From assembly GCA_037968815.1 (NCBI GenBank), contig JBBKWF010000007.1, forward strand, positions 62,001 to 126,000: DNA of 64,000 bases, given 5' to 3'. The DNA comes from Pseudopedobacter sp037968815 (GTDB lineage Bacteria; Bacteroidota; Bacteroidia; Sphingobacteriales; Sphingobacteriaceae). The translations under genes were made by a program, and so were the position numbers. Under the pieces are notes generated by a model. That model ran no database searches. It was not told where the DNA came from and saw only the letters and a program-made list of their open reading frames with translations. Positions 1-8,308 of the stretch are shown piece after piece. Numbering within the stretch: the first letter of the stretch is position 1; each line of letters opens with the position of its first letter.

Positions 1-1
1 A

Positions 2-928
2 TACACTGAAGAACAAATTATTGAGCTAGTAGCAAATAATTACTATCAAGTTTTAGTAAACAGACAGCAATTAAGTGTGGTGGATAGTAATATTAAAAAT
101 GTGAAAGTGATTGAGAAGATTATATCTAATCAATATAAAAATGGCTTAGCTAAGAAAATTGATGTTGACCGTATACAAGTTAATATTACCAATTTAGAAA
201 CGCAAAGGTCACAAATATTGAATGCCATTACCCAGTTAGAAAATAGATTGAAATTTTCTATGGGGATGTCGGTGAATAGACCTATTGTACTTTCTGAAGC
301 AGAGCTAACGGAAATAACCAAACTGCCAGAATTTACGGATAGTTTGGCCCTTTCTAACAAAACAGAAATTAAGCTCCTCAACAATCAACAAAACTTATTG
401 AGTTTACAACGTAAAGCTTATGTAGCAGAGTATTACCCAAGTTTAGCGCTAACCGGGAACTATACCTACTCAAGCCAAAGTAATGGTTTTGATTTTTTAA
501 ATAGTAATAGCACTGCTATTGGTTATGGTTCATCAGCTGTTGGGTTAACATTAAAAATCCCAATTTTTAACGGATTTTCTACCCGTTCTAAAGTCCGTCA
601 AGCTGATGTTAACTTAAGGAAGTTTAATGAGGATAAGGCAGAGACGATCAACTCGCTAAACTTAGCTTTTGAAAACTCTAAAATTGAATTGAGGAACAGC
701 TTAAACACCATTAGTGCACAGCGGAAAAATAAGGAGTTAGCTGAAGAAATATATAAAAGCACTCAAAATAACTATCATAATGGCTTGGCCAGTTTAACCG
801 ACTTATTAGATACAGAAACTTCACTTACACAGGCACAAAATAGTTATACACAAGCTTTGTTAAACTATAAAATAGCAGAAATACAATTAATCAAATCAAA
901 CGGAAACATCAAATCATTATTAAACTAA
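2..928 (+). CDS. TolC-family outer membrane efflux protein (5' end cut by window)
   Basis: The reading frame is open from base 2, so the gene continues to the left of the window; the GTG at 77 is only the first start-like codon and not the true start. The visible 308 residues carry the long amphipathic helices and conserved features of the outer membrane efflux (OEP) family, including NYTYSSQ, LKIPIFNGF and the late YHNGLASLTDLLDTETSLTQAQ-type helix. It would form the outer membrane/periplasmic exit duct of a tripartite efflux pump. It ends 4 bases before the adaptor gene at 933, and the order TolC-adaptor-pump is the usual Bacteroidota one. The substrate cannot be read from sequence. Confidence 0.93.
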   Translation, partial: YTEEQIIELVANNYYQVLVNRQQLSVVDSNIKNVKVIEKIISNQYKNGLAKKIDVDRIQVNITNLETQRSQILNAITQLENRLKFSMGMSVNRPIVLSEAELTEITKLPEFTDSLALSNKTEIKLLNNQQNLLSLQRKAYVAEYYPSLALTGNYTYSSQSNGFDFLNSNSTAIGYGSSAVGLTLKIPIFNGFSTRSKVRQADVNLRKFNEDKAETINSLNLAFENSKIELRNSLNTISAQRKNKELAEEIYKSTQNNYHNGLASLTDLLDTETSLTQAQNSYTQALLNYKIAEIQLIKSNGNIKSLLN

Positions 929-932
929 AGTC

Positions 933-2000
933 ATGAAAAAAATAATTATATCACTCCTAAGTGTTGTTGCAGTAATTGCAATTATTGCCTGGGTACTCAC
1001 CAATAACAAGAAAACGAATCAGGAAAAAACAGCTTTCATTTCAGAAGGTAGTGGAGCTATTGCTGTAAGGGTTTCTACAGTAGAAAAAAAGCCTGTAGAA
1101 TTAGATTTCAGCGCAAATGGAAATTTTATCCCAAAACAAGAGCTTAACTTCTTGTCAGAAAATGCTGGTCGTGTGAAAGCTATTTTTGTAGACGAAGGTG
1201 ACCGTGTTAGCAAAGGACAAATATTGGCTCGTATTGATGCGGAAATCATCAACACAGATAGAGAAACGGCAGAAGCAACTTACCAAAACGCAGTGAAAGA
1301 CCAGGCTAGATACCAAAGTTCTTTTGAAACGGGCGGAGTAACGCAACAGCAATTGGATCAGGCTAAACTAGCAACAAACAATGCAAAGTTGCGCCTTCAA
1401 GCATCGCAAAGAAGAGTGAGTGATGCAAATATTAAATCGCCTATCAATGGTATCGTAAATAAAAGATACATAGAAGTTGGTGCTTTTGTAACAGCACAAG
1501 GAACGCAACTATTTGAATTGGTTGATGTGTCAAAACTTAAACTTAAAGTAAGTGTAAACGAGTCTCAGGTGGCTAACCTGAAAGTTGGAAACACCATCGA
1601 TATTAAATCATCGGTTTTCCCTTCAGATAAATTTACCGGAAAAATCACTTTTATTGCGGCAAAAGCTGACGCTAGTTTAAGTTTTCCAGTTGAAATTGAA
1701 GTTGCCAATAACTCTAATAATAGTTTAAAAGCAGGTATGTACGGTACTGCAGTTTTTAATTTCCCTAAACAAGCACCAAGCATACTTATTCCACGTACTT
1801 CTTTTATTGGAAGTGTAAGTAGTAATCAAGTTTTTGTTTTGAATAAAGCAGACAGTACTTCAGTAAGTCGTGATGTAATTAGCGGACGTATTTTTGGAGA
1901 AACAGTGGAGATTTTAGACGGACTAAAAGAAGGTGAAACAGTCATCACTAGCGGACAAATTAATCTTGCGGATGGTACTCCAGTGAGTATTGTTAAATAG
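933..2000 (+). CDS. RND efflux periplasmic adaptor (HlyD/AcrA family)
   Basis: A 355-residue membrane-fusion protein. Residues 4-22 form an N-terminal membrane/signal segment followed by a periplasmic body. It shows the barrel-sandwich (lipoyl-like) halves around ENAGRVKAIFVDEGDRVSKG (about residues 75-95) and IKSPINGIVNKRYIEVG (about 168-185), separated by a short coiled-coil hairpin, then the beta-barrel region and the C-terminal GLKEGETVITSGQ segment typical of AcrA/MexA-like adaptors. It bridges the RND pump at 2036 and the outer membrane duct at 2-928. Its spacing of 4 bases from the duct gene and 35 from the pump gene indicates one operon. Confidence 0.95.
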   Translation: MKKIIISLLSVVAVIAIIAWVLTNNKKTNQEKTAFISEGSGAIAVRVSTVEKKPVELDFSANGNFIPKQELNFLSENAGRVKAIFVDEGDRVSKGQILARIDAEIINTDRETAEATYQNAVKDQARYQSSFETGGVTQQQLDQAKLATNNAKLRLQASQRRVSDANIKSPINGIVNKRYIEVGAFVTAQGTQLFELVDVSKLKLKVSVNESQVANLKVGNTIDIKSSVFPSDKFTGKITFIAAKADASLSFPVEIEVANNSNNSLKAGMYGTAVFNFPKQAPSILIPRTSFIGSVSSNQVFVLNKADSTSVSRDVISGRIFGETVEILDGLKEGETVITSGQINLADGTPVSIVK

Positions 2001-2035
2001 GTAATAACATTAACCATTGCCATAAAAAAAAGAAA

Positions 2036-5000
2036 ATGTTAATAACAGATATATCTATAAAAAGGCCTTCACTGGTGATTGTGGTATTTACCGCACTTAC
2101 ATTATTGGGGCTATTAAGTTACTTTTCGTTGGGATATGAGTTACTGCCTAAGTTCTCTAACAACGTAGTATCTATTTCTACCATATACCCTGGTGCATCA
2201 CCAAATGAGGTAGAAAATACCGTCACTAAAAAAATTGAGGATGCGGTATCCTCCATGGAAAATATTAAGAAAGTAAACGCCGTATCGTACGAAAGTTTAT
2301 CAGTAGTAACCATTACCTTAACGGATAAGGCAAGTATTGATTTCTCTTTAAACGATGCACAACGTAAAGTAAACGCCATCCTTGCCGACTTACCAGATGA
2401 TGTAAAAGCACCGTCTTTAAGTAAATTCTCTTTGGATGATTTGCCGGTAATTACCATGTCTGCATCAGCAAATATGGATGACGTTACTTTCTATGATTTA
2501 ATCGACAAACGTATCGCTCCGGTAATTTCCAGAGTTTCTGGTATTGCACAGGTGAACCTAATTGGTGGTGCCGAACGTGAAATACAAGTAGCACTTGATG
2601 CGAATAAATTACAAGGTTACAACCTTTCTGTGCCACAGGTACAGCAAATGATTTTGAGTTCTAACTTAGATTTCCCTACAGGAAGTGTTAAAACAAAAAG
2701 TTCTGATGTATTGATTCGTTTATCTGGTAAATACAGAAACTTAGATGAGTTACGTAACCTGGTTCTTACAGATGCTAAATCTGGTGCGCAAATTCGGTTA
2801 GGTGATGTTGCCGATGTACAAGATGCACAAAAAGAAACCGATAAATTAGCTCGTATCGATAGAAAAGGAGCGATAGCCATCCAAATTATTAAGCAAAGTG
2901 ATGCCAATGCGGTTGAAGTGAGTGAAGGCGTACATGCTGTAATTGAAAAATTAAAAGAAGATTATAAAGGCGATAAGCTGGATATTAAAATTGTTAACGA
3001 CAGTTCCATTTTTACACTTGAATCTGCGGATGCGGTTATCCATGATTTAATTTTGGCGGTAGTGTTGGTAGCATTTGTAATGCTTTTCTTTTTGCACAGT
3101 TTTAGAAATGCCCTAATTGTAATGGTATCTATACCTGCATCATTAGTAGCAACTTTTATTGCAATTTATTTGTTGGGATATACCTTAAACCTGATGTCTT
3201 TATTAGGGCTATCGCTGGTGGTAGGTATTCTGGTGGATGATGCAATTGTGGTGCTGGAAAATATACAGCGACACATGGAAATGGGTAAAAATAAAGTTAG
3301 AGCTGCCTCTGATGCAACAAGAGAAATTGGTTTTACAGTGGTCTCTATTACTTTAGTTATTGTGGTGGTGTTTTTTCCAATCGCGATAAGTACAGGTTTA
3401 GTTTCTAATATTTTACGTCAGTTTTGTGTGGTGGTAATTATTGCCACTTTACTTTCATTACTAACTTCTTTCACCATTGTCCCTTTATTATTCTCACGTT
3501 ACGGGAAATTAGAACACATTGAAGGCAAGAACTTTTTCGGACGATTCATTTTATGGTTTGAAAAACAACTGAAAAAATTCACCATCTGGATCACAGGTAT
3601 TTTAACCTGGTGTTTAGGACATAAAAGACGGACCATATTTGGAGTGGTAGTTTTATTTGTCGCCGCAATGTGGTTGGCAGTAGCTGGTTTCATCGGGTCA
3701 GAATTTTTCCCTAAATCTGACAAGGGAGAGTTCTTAGTTCAGATTGAACTTCCTAAAGATGCTTCTTTGGAAAAAACAAACTCATATACACAAAGAGCCG
3801 AAGCTTTTTTAAGTCAACAAAAAGAGATTACTCAGTTAATTACAACTGTTGGTCAAGCAAGTGGAGACTTTGGAGGTACGCAAGCAACAGCTTATAAATC
3901 AGAGATTAACGTTAAGTTGGTAGGTCGTGATCAACGTGAGGGAGTATCGTCCGATATTTACGCAACAAAAATCAGTCGTGAATTAGCGAAACAATTGGTA
4001 GGTGCAAAAGTAAAAACTGTCCCTATCAGTATCTTAGGTACTGCAGAAAACGCACCTATTCAATTAATTGTAATGGGTTCTGATTTAGATAGTGCTTTAA
4101 AATATGCAGAAGGTGCTCAAGAAGTGTTGGCAACCATTCCAGGAGCTACAGAAATTAAGTTATCCGTAGAAAAAGGTACACCAGAGATTAACGTTCAGGT
4201 TGATCGTGATAAAATGGCTGCTTTAGGTTTAAACTTACAAACTGTAGGGGTTACCATGCAAACAGCATTTAGCGGAAACACAGATGGTAAATACAGAAAA
4301 GGAGAGTATGAATATGATATTAATATTCAATATCAGGATTTTGACCGTAAAGATATTGATGATGTACGTAACCTCATATTTGTAAACAATGTAGGAAATC
4401 AGATCAAGCTTTCTCAATTTGCAAGCATTACTGAAGGTTCTGGCCCAAGTCAGCTGGAGCGATTAAATAAATCTACCTCGGTTACTGTTAAAGCACAATC
4501 TATCGGTAGACCAACCGGAACAATCGTTGCTGAATATCAGGCAAAATTGGAAGAGCTACAGAAGAATGGTCAGCTAAAAGCTCCGGTAGGCGTAAGTTAT
4601 ACTTGGGGTGGTGATCAGGAAAATCAGTCAGAAGGTTTTGGGACTTTAGGTCTAGCATTGTTAGCATCCATTGTATTGGTTTACTTGATTATGGTAACCC
4701 TGTATGATAGTTTTGTTTATCCTTTTGTGGTGATGTTCTCATTGCCTTTGGCGCTAATTGGAGCATTCTTGGCTTTGGCTTTAACAAATAACTCCATAGG
4801 TATCTTTACCATTTTAGGTTTTATCATGCTGATGGGATTGGTAGCGAAAAATGCGATTATACTAGTCGATTTTACCAACCAGATGAGAAAAGAAGGGAAA
4901 TCAACGATAGAAGCTTTAATTTTAGCTAACCATGCTCGTTTACGTCCAATTTTAATGACAACCATCGCCATGATATTTGGTATGCTTCCAATTGCTTTAG

Positions 5001-5230
5001 CAAGTGGTGCTGGTGCCGAGTGGAAAAATGGTTTGGCTTGGGTTATTGTTGGTGGTTTAACAAGTTCATTATTTTTAACCTTGATTGTTGTACCAGTTGT
5101 TTACCTGGTTTTCGATATGATGTTAGAGAAATTTGGATTTAATAAAAAAGGGCAAACAATTGATGAATTGTTAGAAGAACCGTATGACCATGTTGAAGTA
5201 TTGGAATACGATTTGGATAAACAACATTAA
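2036..5230 (+). CDS. RND-family efflux pump, inner membrane permease (AcrB/MexB type)
   Basis: A 1064-residue RND transporter of full family length. It starts MLITDISIKRPS, typical of the hydrophobe/amphiphile efflux-1 subgroup. The TM4 proton-relay acidic pair is visible in VGILVDDAIVVLENIQRH (about residues 396-413), and the second-half equivalent is MGLVAKNAIILVDFTNQMRK. Two large periplasmic porter/docking loops separate the transmembrane blocks. It should export small hydrophobic or amphiphilic molecules using the proton gradient, together with the adaptor and duct encoded just upstream. No local regulator of the TetR or AraC type is visible inside the window. The drug or metal specificity is unknown. 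Confidence 0.96.
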   Translation: MLITDISIKRPSLVIVVFTALTLLGLLSYFSLGYELLPKFSNNVVSISTIYPGASPNEVENTVTKKIEDAVSSMENIKKVNAVSYESLSVVTITLTDKASIDFSLNDAQRKVNAILADLPDDVKAPSLSKFSLDDLPVITMSASANMDDVTFYDLIDKRIAPVISRVSGIAQVNLIGGAEREIQVALDANKLQGYNLSVPQVQQMILSSNLDFPTGSVKTKSSDVLIRLSGKYRNLDELRNLVLTDAKSGAQIRLGDVADVQDAQKETDKLARIDRKGAIAIQIIKQSDANAVEVSEGVHAVIEKLKEDYKGDKLDIKIVNDSSIFTLESADAVIHDLILAVVLVAFVMLFFLHSFRNALIVMVSIPASLVATFIAIYLLGYTLNLMSLLGLSLVVGILVDDAIVVLENIQRHMEMGKNKVRAASDATREIGFTVVSITLVIVVVFFPIAISTGLVSNILRQFCVVVIIATLLSLLTSFTIVPLLFSRYGKLEHIEGKNFFGRFILWFEKQLKKFTIWITGILTWCLGHKRRTIFGVVVLFVAAMWLAVAGFIGSEFFPKSDKGEFLVQIELPKDASLEKTNSYTQRAEAFLSQQKEITQLITTVGQASGDFGGTQATAYKSEINVKLVGRDQREGVSSDIYATKISRELAKQLVGAKVKTVPISILGTAENAPIQLIVMGSDLDSALKYAEGAQEVLATIPGATEIKLSVEKGTPEINVQVDRDKMAALGLNLQTVGVTMQTAFSGNTDGKYRKGEYEYDINIQYQDFDRKDIDDVRNLIFVNNVGNQIKLSQFASITEGSGPSQLERLNKSTSVTVKAQSIGRPTGTIVAEYQAKLEELQKNGQLKAPVGVSYTWGGDQENQSEGFGTLGLALLASIVLVYLIMVTLYDSFVYPFVVMFSLPLALIGAFLALALTNNSIGIFTILGFIMLMGLVAKNAIILVDFTNQMRKEGKSTIEALILANHARLRPILMTTIAMIFGMLPIALASGAGAEWKNGLAWVIVGGLTSSLFLTLIVVPVVYLVFDMMLEKFGFNKKGQTIDELLEEPYDHVEVLEYDLDKQH

Positions 5231-5255
5231 TAAACTCAATTAATAATTATATGAT

Positions 5256-5287
5256 AGGCTGTCTTTTTAAAAGGCAGCCTTTTTTTA
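5256..5287 (+). terminator. Rho-independent terminator of the RND operon
   Basis: A 12-bp stem, AGGCTGTCTTTT paired with AAAAGGCAGCCT (one G-U wobble), has a 1-base nominal loop that opens in practice, and runs into a T-rich tract ending at 5287. It lies 25 bases after the pump stop codon. Confidence 0.85.
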
Positions 5288-5382
5288 TTGAAGTCGGTTG
5301 TGATTTCAGCTTATTTGAAACGAAGAGTTTAAGTGCTTAATCTAAGAGTATCGAAGTATTTACAGCGACGGATGATCTGTAA

Positions 5383-5859
5383 CTACTTTTGATTATACTC
5401 CAAAAGATAAGCGGTTTCATGCTTGGCTTCAGACATCACAAAAAAACTTTGTAGTGTACCAATATCAGGAAGTTTAGATAGCTTCTGCATTAAAAATTCA
5501 TGGTAAGCTTCCATATCTTTCACCGCTATTTTTAAGATGAAGTCAAATGCACCAGTCATATGGTAGCACTCCATTACTTCGTGAAACTTTACCACTTCTT
5601 TTTCAAACTCACTCAGTATTTTTTGAGAGTGCTCTTTTAGCTGTACATGCGTAAAGGCTTTAAGCTGGCGGTCAACCATTTTAGCATCTAGTATAGCAAC
5701 GTAACGTTTGATGTATCCTTTCTCTTCCAGTTTTTTTATTCGCTCGAATACTGGGGTATGTGATTTCTGCAGTTCGGCTGCTAATTGTTTGATGGTTAAC
5801 CTTGCATTATTTTGCAAAAGGTTCAAAATTTTTAAATCTGTATTATCTAGTAAAGCCAT
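5383..5859 (-). CDS. Lrp/AsnC-family transcriptional regulator
   Basis: A 158-residue protein of standard Lrp/AsnC length. Residues 4-60 form the winged helix-turn-helix (LDNTDLKILNLLQNNARLT, then AELQKSHTPVFERIKKLEEK), and residues 65-150 form the RAM/AsnC ligand-binding domain with the expected ECYHMTGAFDFILKI motif. It is divergent from the threonine-degradation operon starting at 6023. Two matching palindromes in the shared intergenic region (5894-5908, 5925-5939) are likely its operators. The natural inference is amino-acid-responsive control of threonine/glycine metabolism and of itself; which ligand it senses is not visible. Confidence 0.95.
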   Translation of the reverse strand: MALLDNTDLKILNLLQNNARLTIKQLAAELQKSHTPVFERIKKLEEKGYIKRYVAILDAKMVDRQLKAFTHVQLKEHSQKILSEFEKEVVKFHEVMECYHMTGAFDFILKIAVKDMEAYHEFLMQKLSKLPDIGTLQSFFVMSEAKHETAYLLEYNQK

Positions 5860-5885
5860 ATTTTCTTAAAGCAAATCAACAAAAT

Positions 5886-5893
5886 CAAAAATA
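5886..5893 (-). promoter_or_regulatory. Putative -7 element of the lrp-type gene
   Basis: On the minus strand this reads TATTTTTG, a full match to the Bacteroidota TAnnTTTG -7 element, 27 bases upstream of the ATG. It directly abuts the first operator-like palindrome, which would fit autorepression. I see no clear -33 TTG at the expected distance. Confidence 0.45.
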
Positions 5894-5939
5894 TAGAATA
5901 TTAATCTATTGTATATTATTTAAATAGATTAATAATCTA
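5894..5939. promoter_or_regulatory. Twin palindromic operator-like sites between lrp-type gene and threonine operon
   Basis: Site 1 (5894-5908, TAGAATATTAATCTA) and site 2 (5925-5939, TAGATTAATAATCTA) are 15-base palindromes with a one-base centre. Site 2 is perfect and site 1 has one mismatch. Their centres (5901 and 5932) lie 31 bases apart, close to three helical turns, so both face the same side of the DNA. Lrp/AsnC proteins bind as octamers or dimers of dimers to helically phased sites, so these are likely sites for the adjacent regulator. Confidence 0.65.
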
Positions 5940-5978
5940 ATTATGGTAGTAAGTCTAGATTTTAATTTTGCTTTTCTA

Positions 5979-5986
5979 TAGTTTTG
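5979..5986 (+). promoter_or_regulatory. -7 promoter element of the threonine operon
   Basis: TAGTTTTG matches the Bacteroidota TAnnTTTG consensus. The predicted transcription start, near 5993, falls downstream of the TTG at 5984, which supports the ATG at 6023 as the real start of the first gene. Confidence 0.55.
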
Positions 5987-6022
5987 TTATACAGATTGAT
6001 CCATAAAAGCAATCGTAATAAC

Positions 6023-6979
6023 ATGAAGAACGAACGAATCTTGGTAATAGGTGCAATGGGGCAGGTAGGACAGGAGCTTGTAGAAGCCTTACAGAACCTT
6101 TACGGTACAGAAAACGTGATTGCATCAGATCGGGTTAACAGTCATAATCAAAGTAACCTCCTGTTTAAAGAATTAGATGTTTTAGACAAAACTGCGTTTT
6201 TGGAACTGGTTAAAGCGGAGCATATCAGCCAAATTTATATGTTGGCCGCCATTCTATCTGCTACAGGTGAAAAAGATCCGCAATTAGCTTGGAGCATAAA
6301 TATGCAAGCCTTACTCAATACATTGGATATCGCTGTGGAGCAAAAAGTAAATAAAGTCTTTTGGCCAAGTAGTATCGCTGTTTTTGGTCCACTTTCTCCC
6401 AAACTAAATTGCCCGCAGTATGCGACTAAAGAACCGGAAACAGTTTACGGAATCAGTAAATGTGCCGGAGAGTATTGGTGCAATTATTACCATAAAAAGT
6501 ATGGTTTGGATGTTCGTAGTCTAAGATATCCCGGTTTAGTAAGTTATAAAGCAAAACCAGGCGGTGGAACTACGGACTATGCAATTGATATCTTTCACCA
6601 CGCACTTAAAACAGCATCTTATAATTGCTACCTTGATAAAGATGCAACTTTGCCAATGATGTATATGCCTGATGCTGTAAATGCAACTATAAAGTTGATG
6701 CAAGCACCAGCAGAAAGCATTAAGGTGCGTACAGCTTACAATATTTCTGGATTTAGTTTTTCCCCAGCAGAAATCGCGGAAGAAATAAAGAAACATCTTC
6801 CAGAATTTGAGGTTTCTTATACACCAGATTTTCGGCAAGATATTGCTAAAGACTGGCCTCAAAGCATAGACGATAGTTTTGCAAAAACAGACTGGAACTG
6901 GTATCCGGAATATAACTTGGAAATGATGGTAAAAGATATGCTCCATCATATTGGTAAGATCAACGCAACAAAAAATTAA
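6023..6979 (+). CDS. SDR-type L-threonine 3-dehydrogenase (NAD-dependent epimerase family)
   Basis: Probably oxidises L-threonine to 2-amino-3-ketobutyrate with NAD+. It is 318 residues long from the ATG at 6023; an upstream TTG at 5984 overlaps the promoter and is rejected. Visible are the Rossmann motif GAMGQVGQ (residues 10-17), the catalytic Tyr/Lys of YGISK (about 141-145) and the substrate-region motif RYPGLVSYKAKPGGGTTDYA, which is characteristic of extended-SDR threonine dehydrogenases rather than of sugar epimerases. The next gene, 33 bases on, is the 2-amino-3-ketobutyrate CoA ligase that consumes the unstable product, which strongly supports the assignment. Confidence 0.88.
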   Translation: MKNERILVIGAMGQVGQELVEALQNLYGTENVIASDRVNSHNQSNLLFKELDVLDKTAFLELVKAEHISQIYMLAAILSATGEKDPQLAWSINMQALLNTLDIAVEQKVNKVFWPSSIAVFGPLSPKLNCPQYATKEPETVYGISKCAGEYWCNYYHKKYGLDVRSLRYPGLVSYKAKPGGGTTDYAIDIFHHALKTASYNCYLDKDATLPMMYMPDAVNATIKLMQAPAESIKVRTAYNISGFSFSPAEIAEEIKKHLPEFEVSYTPDFRQDIAKDWPQSIDDSFAKTDWNWYPEYNLEMMVKDMLHHIGKINATKN

Positions 6980-7012
6980 ATTATTCACTAATAATAATTA
7001 AAACTTAAGATT

Positions 7013-8200
7013 ATGTACGAGACATTAAAGCCTTTGTTAACAAAGGAACTGGTCAAAATTAAGGAAGCGGGTTTGTACAAAAATGAACGTGTTTTGTTTA
7101 GTCCGCAAGGCGCAGATATCACGGTTAGCAATGGGGAAGAAGTAGTTAACTTTTGTGCTAATAATTATTTGGGTTTATCTGCACACCCAAAAGTTTTGGA
7201 GTCGGCTAAGTCGGCTATAGATAGTCATGGTTTTGGTCTTTCATCGGTACGTTTCATCTGTGGAACTCAGGATATTCATAAAGCCTTAGAAAAAAAACTT
7301 TCTGAGTTTTTAGGTACAGAAGATACCATTTTATACGCAGCAGCTTTTGATGCGAACGGCGGTGTTTTTGAACCTCTTTTTAACGATGAAGATGCTATAA
7401 TCTCCGACGAATTAAATCATGCCTCCATTATTGATGGTGTACGCTTGTGTAAAGCACAAAGGTTCCGCTACAAACATGATAATATGGCGGATTTGGAAGA
7501 GCAACTCAAGAAAACCCAACATTTACGTCACAGAATTATTGTTACCGACGGTGTTTTCTCTATGGACGGCACTGTTGCCAAATTAGATGAAATATGCAAT
7601 TTGGCCGATCAATACAAAGCATTGGTAATGATTGATGAATGCCACAGTTCTGGTTTTATGGGCAAAACTGGTAGAGGTACACATGAACATCATGATGTTG
7701 TAGGTCGTGTTGATATCATCACCGGGACATTGGGAAAAGCACTTGGTGGAGCATCTGGTGGCTTCACTTCTGGCCCAAAAGAGGTTGTTGAAATTTTACG
7801 CCAACGTTCCAGACCTTATTTATTCTCGAACACATTGGCACCGGCAATTACCGGAGCATCTATTGCCGTTTTAGATATGCTTTCAGAAACACATGATCTG
7901 AGAGATAAGTTAATGAGCAATACAAAATATTTTAGGGAAGCAATCACAAAGGCAGGTTTCGATATCAAAGCAGGAATTCATCCTATTGTGCCGGTGATGT
8001 TATACGATGCAGTATTAGCTCAAAAATTTGCAGCAAGGATGTTGGAAGAAGGGATTTATGTAATTGGCTTTTACTATCCTGTAGTACCGCAAGGTAAAGC
8101 TCGCATCAGGGTACAGATTTCTGCGGCGCATGAAAAACATCATTTAGATAAAGCCATTGCGGCTTTCACCAAAGTAGGAAAAGAACTAGGTGTGATTTAA
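7013..8200 (+). CDS. kbl: Glycine C-acetyltransferase (2-amino-3-ketobutyrate CoA ligase)
   Basis: A 395-residue alpha-oxoamine synthase of standard length. It cleaves 2-amino-3-ketobutyrate with CoA to glycine and acetyl-CoA. PLP-binding features are clear: MIDECHSSGFMG (about residues 206-217) and the PLP lysine in TGTLGKALGGASGG (Lys at about 242). It follows the threonine dehydrogenase in one operon, so together they convert threonine to glycine and acetyl-CoA. A strong bidirectional terminator follows at 8204-8240. Confidence 0.97.
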   Translation: MYETLKPLLTKELVKIKEAGLYKNERVLFSPQGADITVSNGEEVVNFCANNYLGLSAHPKVLESAKSAIDSHGFGLSSVRFICGTQDIHKALEKKLSEFLGTEDTILYAAAFDANGGVFEPLFNDEDAIISDELNHASIIDGVRLCKAQRFRYKHDNMADLEEQLKKTQHLRHRIIVTDGVFSMDGTVAKLDEICNLADQYKALVMIDECHSSGFMGKTGRGTHEHHDVVGRVDIITGTLGKALGGASGGFTSGPKEVVEILRQRSRPYLFSNTLAPAITGASIAVLDMLSETHDLRDKLMSNTKYFREAITKAGFDIKAGIHPIVPVMLYDAVLAQKFAARMLEEGIYVIGFYYPVVPQGKARIRVQISAAHEKHHLDKAIAAFTKVGKELGVI

Positions 8201-8203
8201 ATA

Positions 8204-8240
8204 AAATGAGGGTTTAGAAATTTTTTCTAAACCCTCATTT
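8204..8240. terminator. Bidirectional terminator between kbl and the lpd gene
   Basis: A perfect 17-bp inverted repeat (8204-8220 and 8224-8240) with core GAGGGTTTAGAAA / TTTCTAAACCCTC and a 3-base loop, flanked by A and T runs. It lies between convergent genes and can serve both. Confidence 0.85.
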
Positions 8241-8308
8241 ATTATTTGTGTGATATTAAATTAGAGAACTCTTTTTGAAAGCTCTTCTCTCATTCTAGCC
8301 ATTCAAAA

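Noticed and set aside
6536..6988. 150-codon minus-strand frame overlapping the threonine dehydrogenase gene
   Set aside because: Lies entirely opposite a clear SDR gene and its product is rich in Cys, Phe and Ile, as expected of an antisense shadow.
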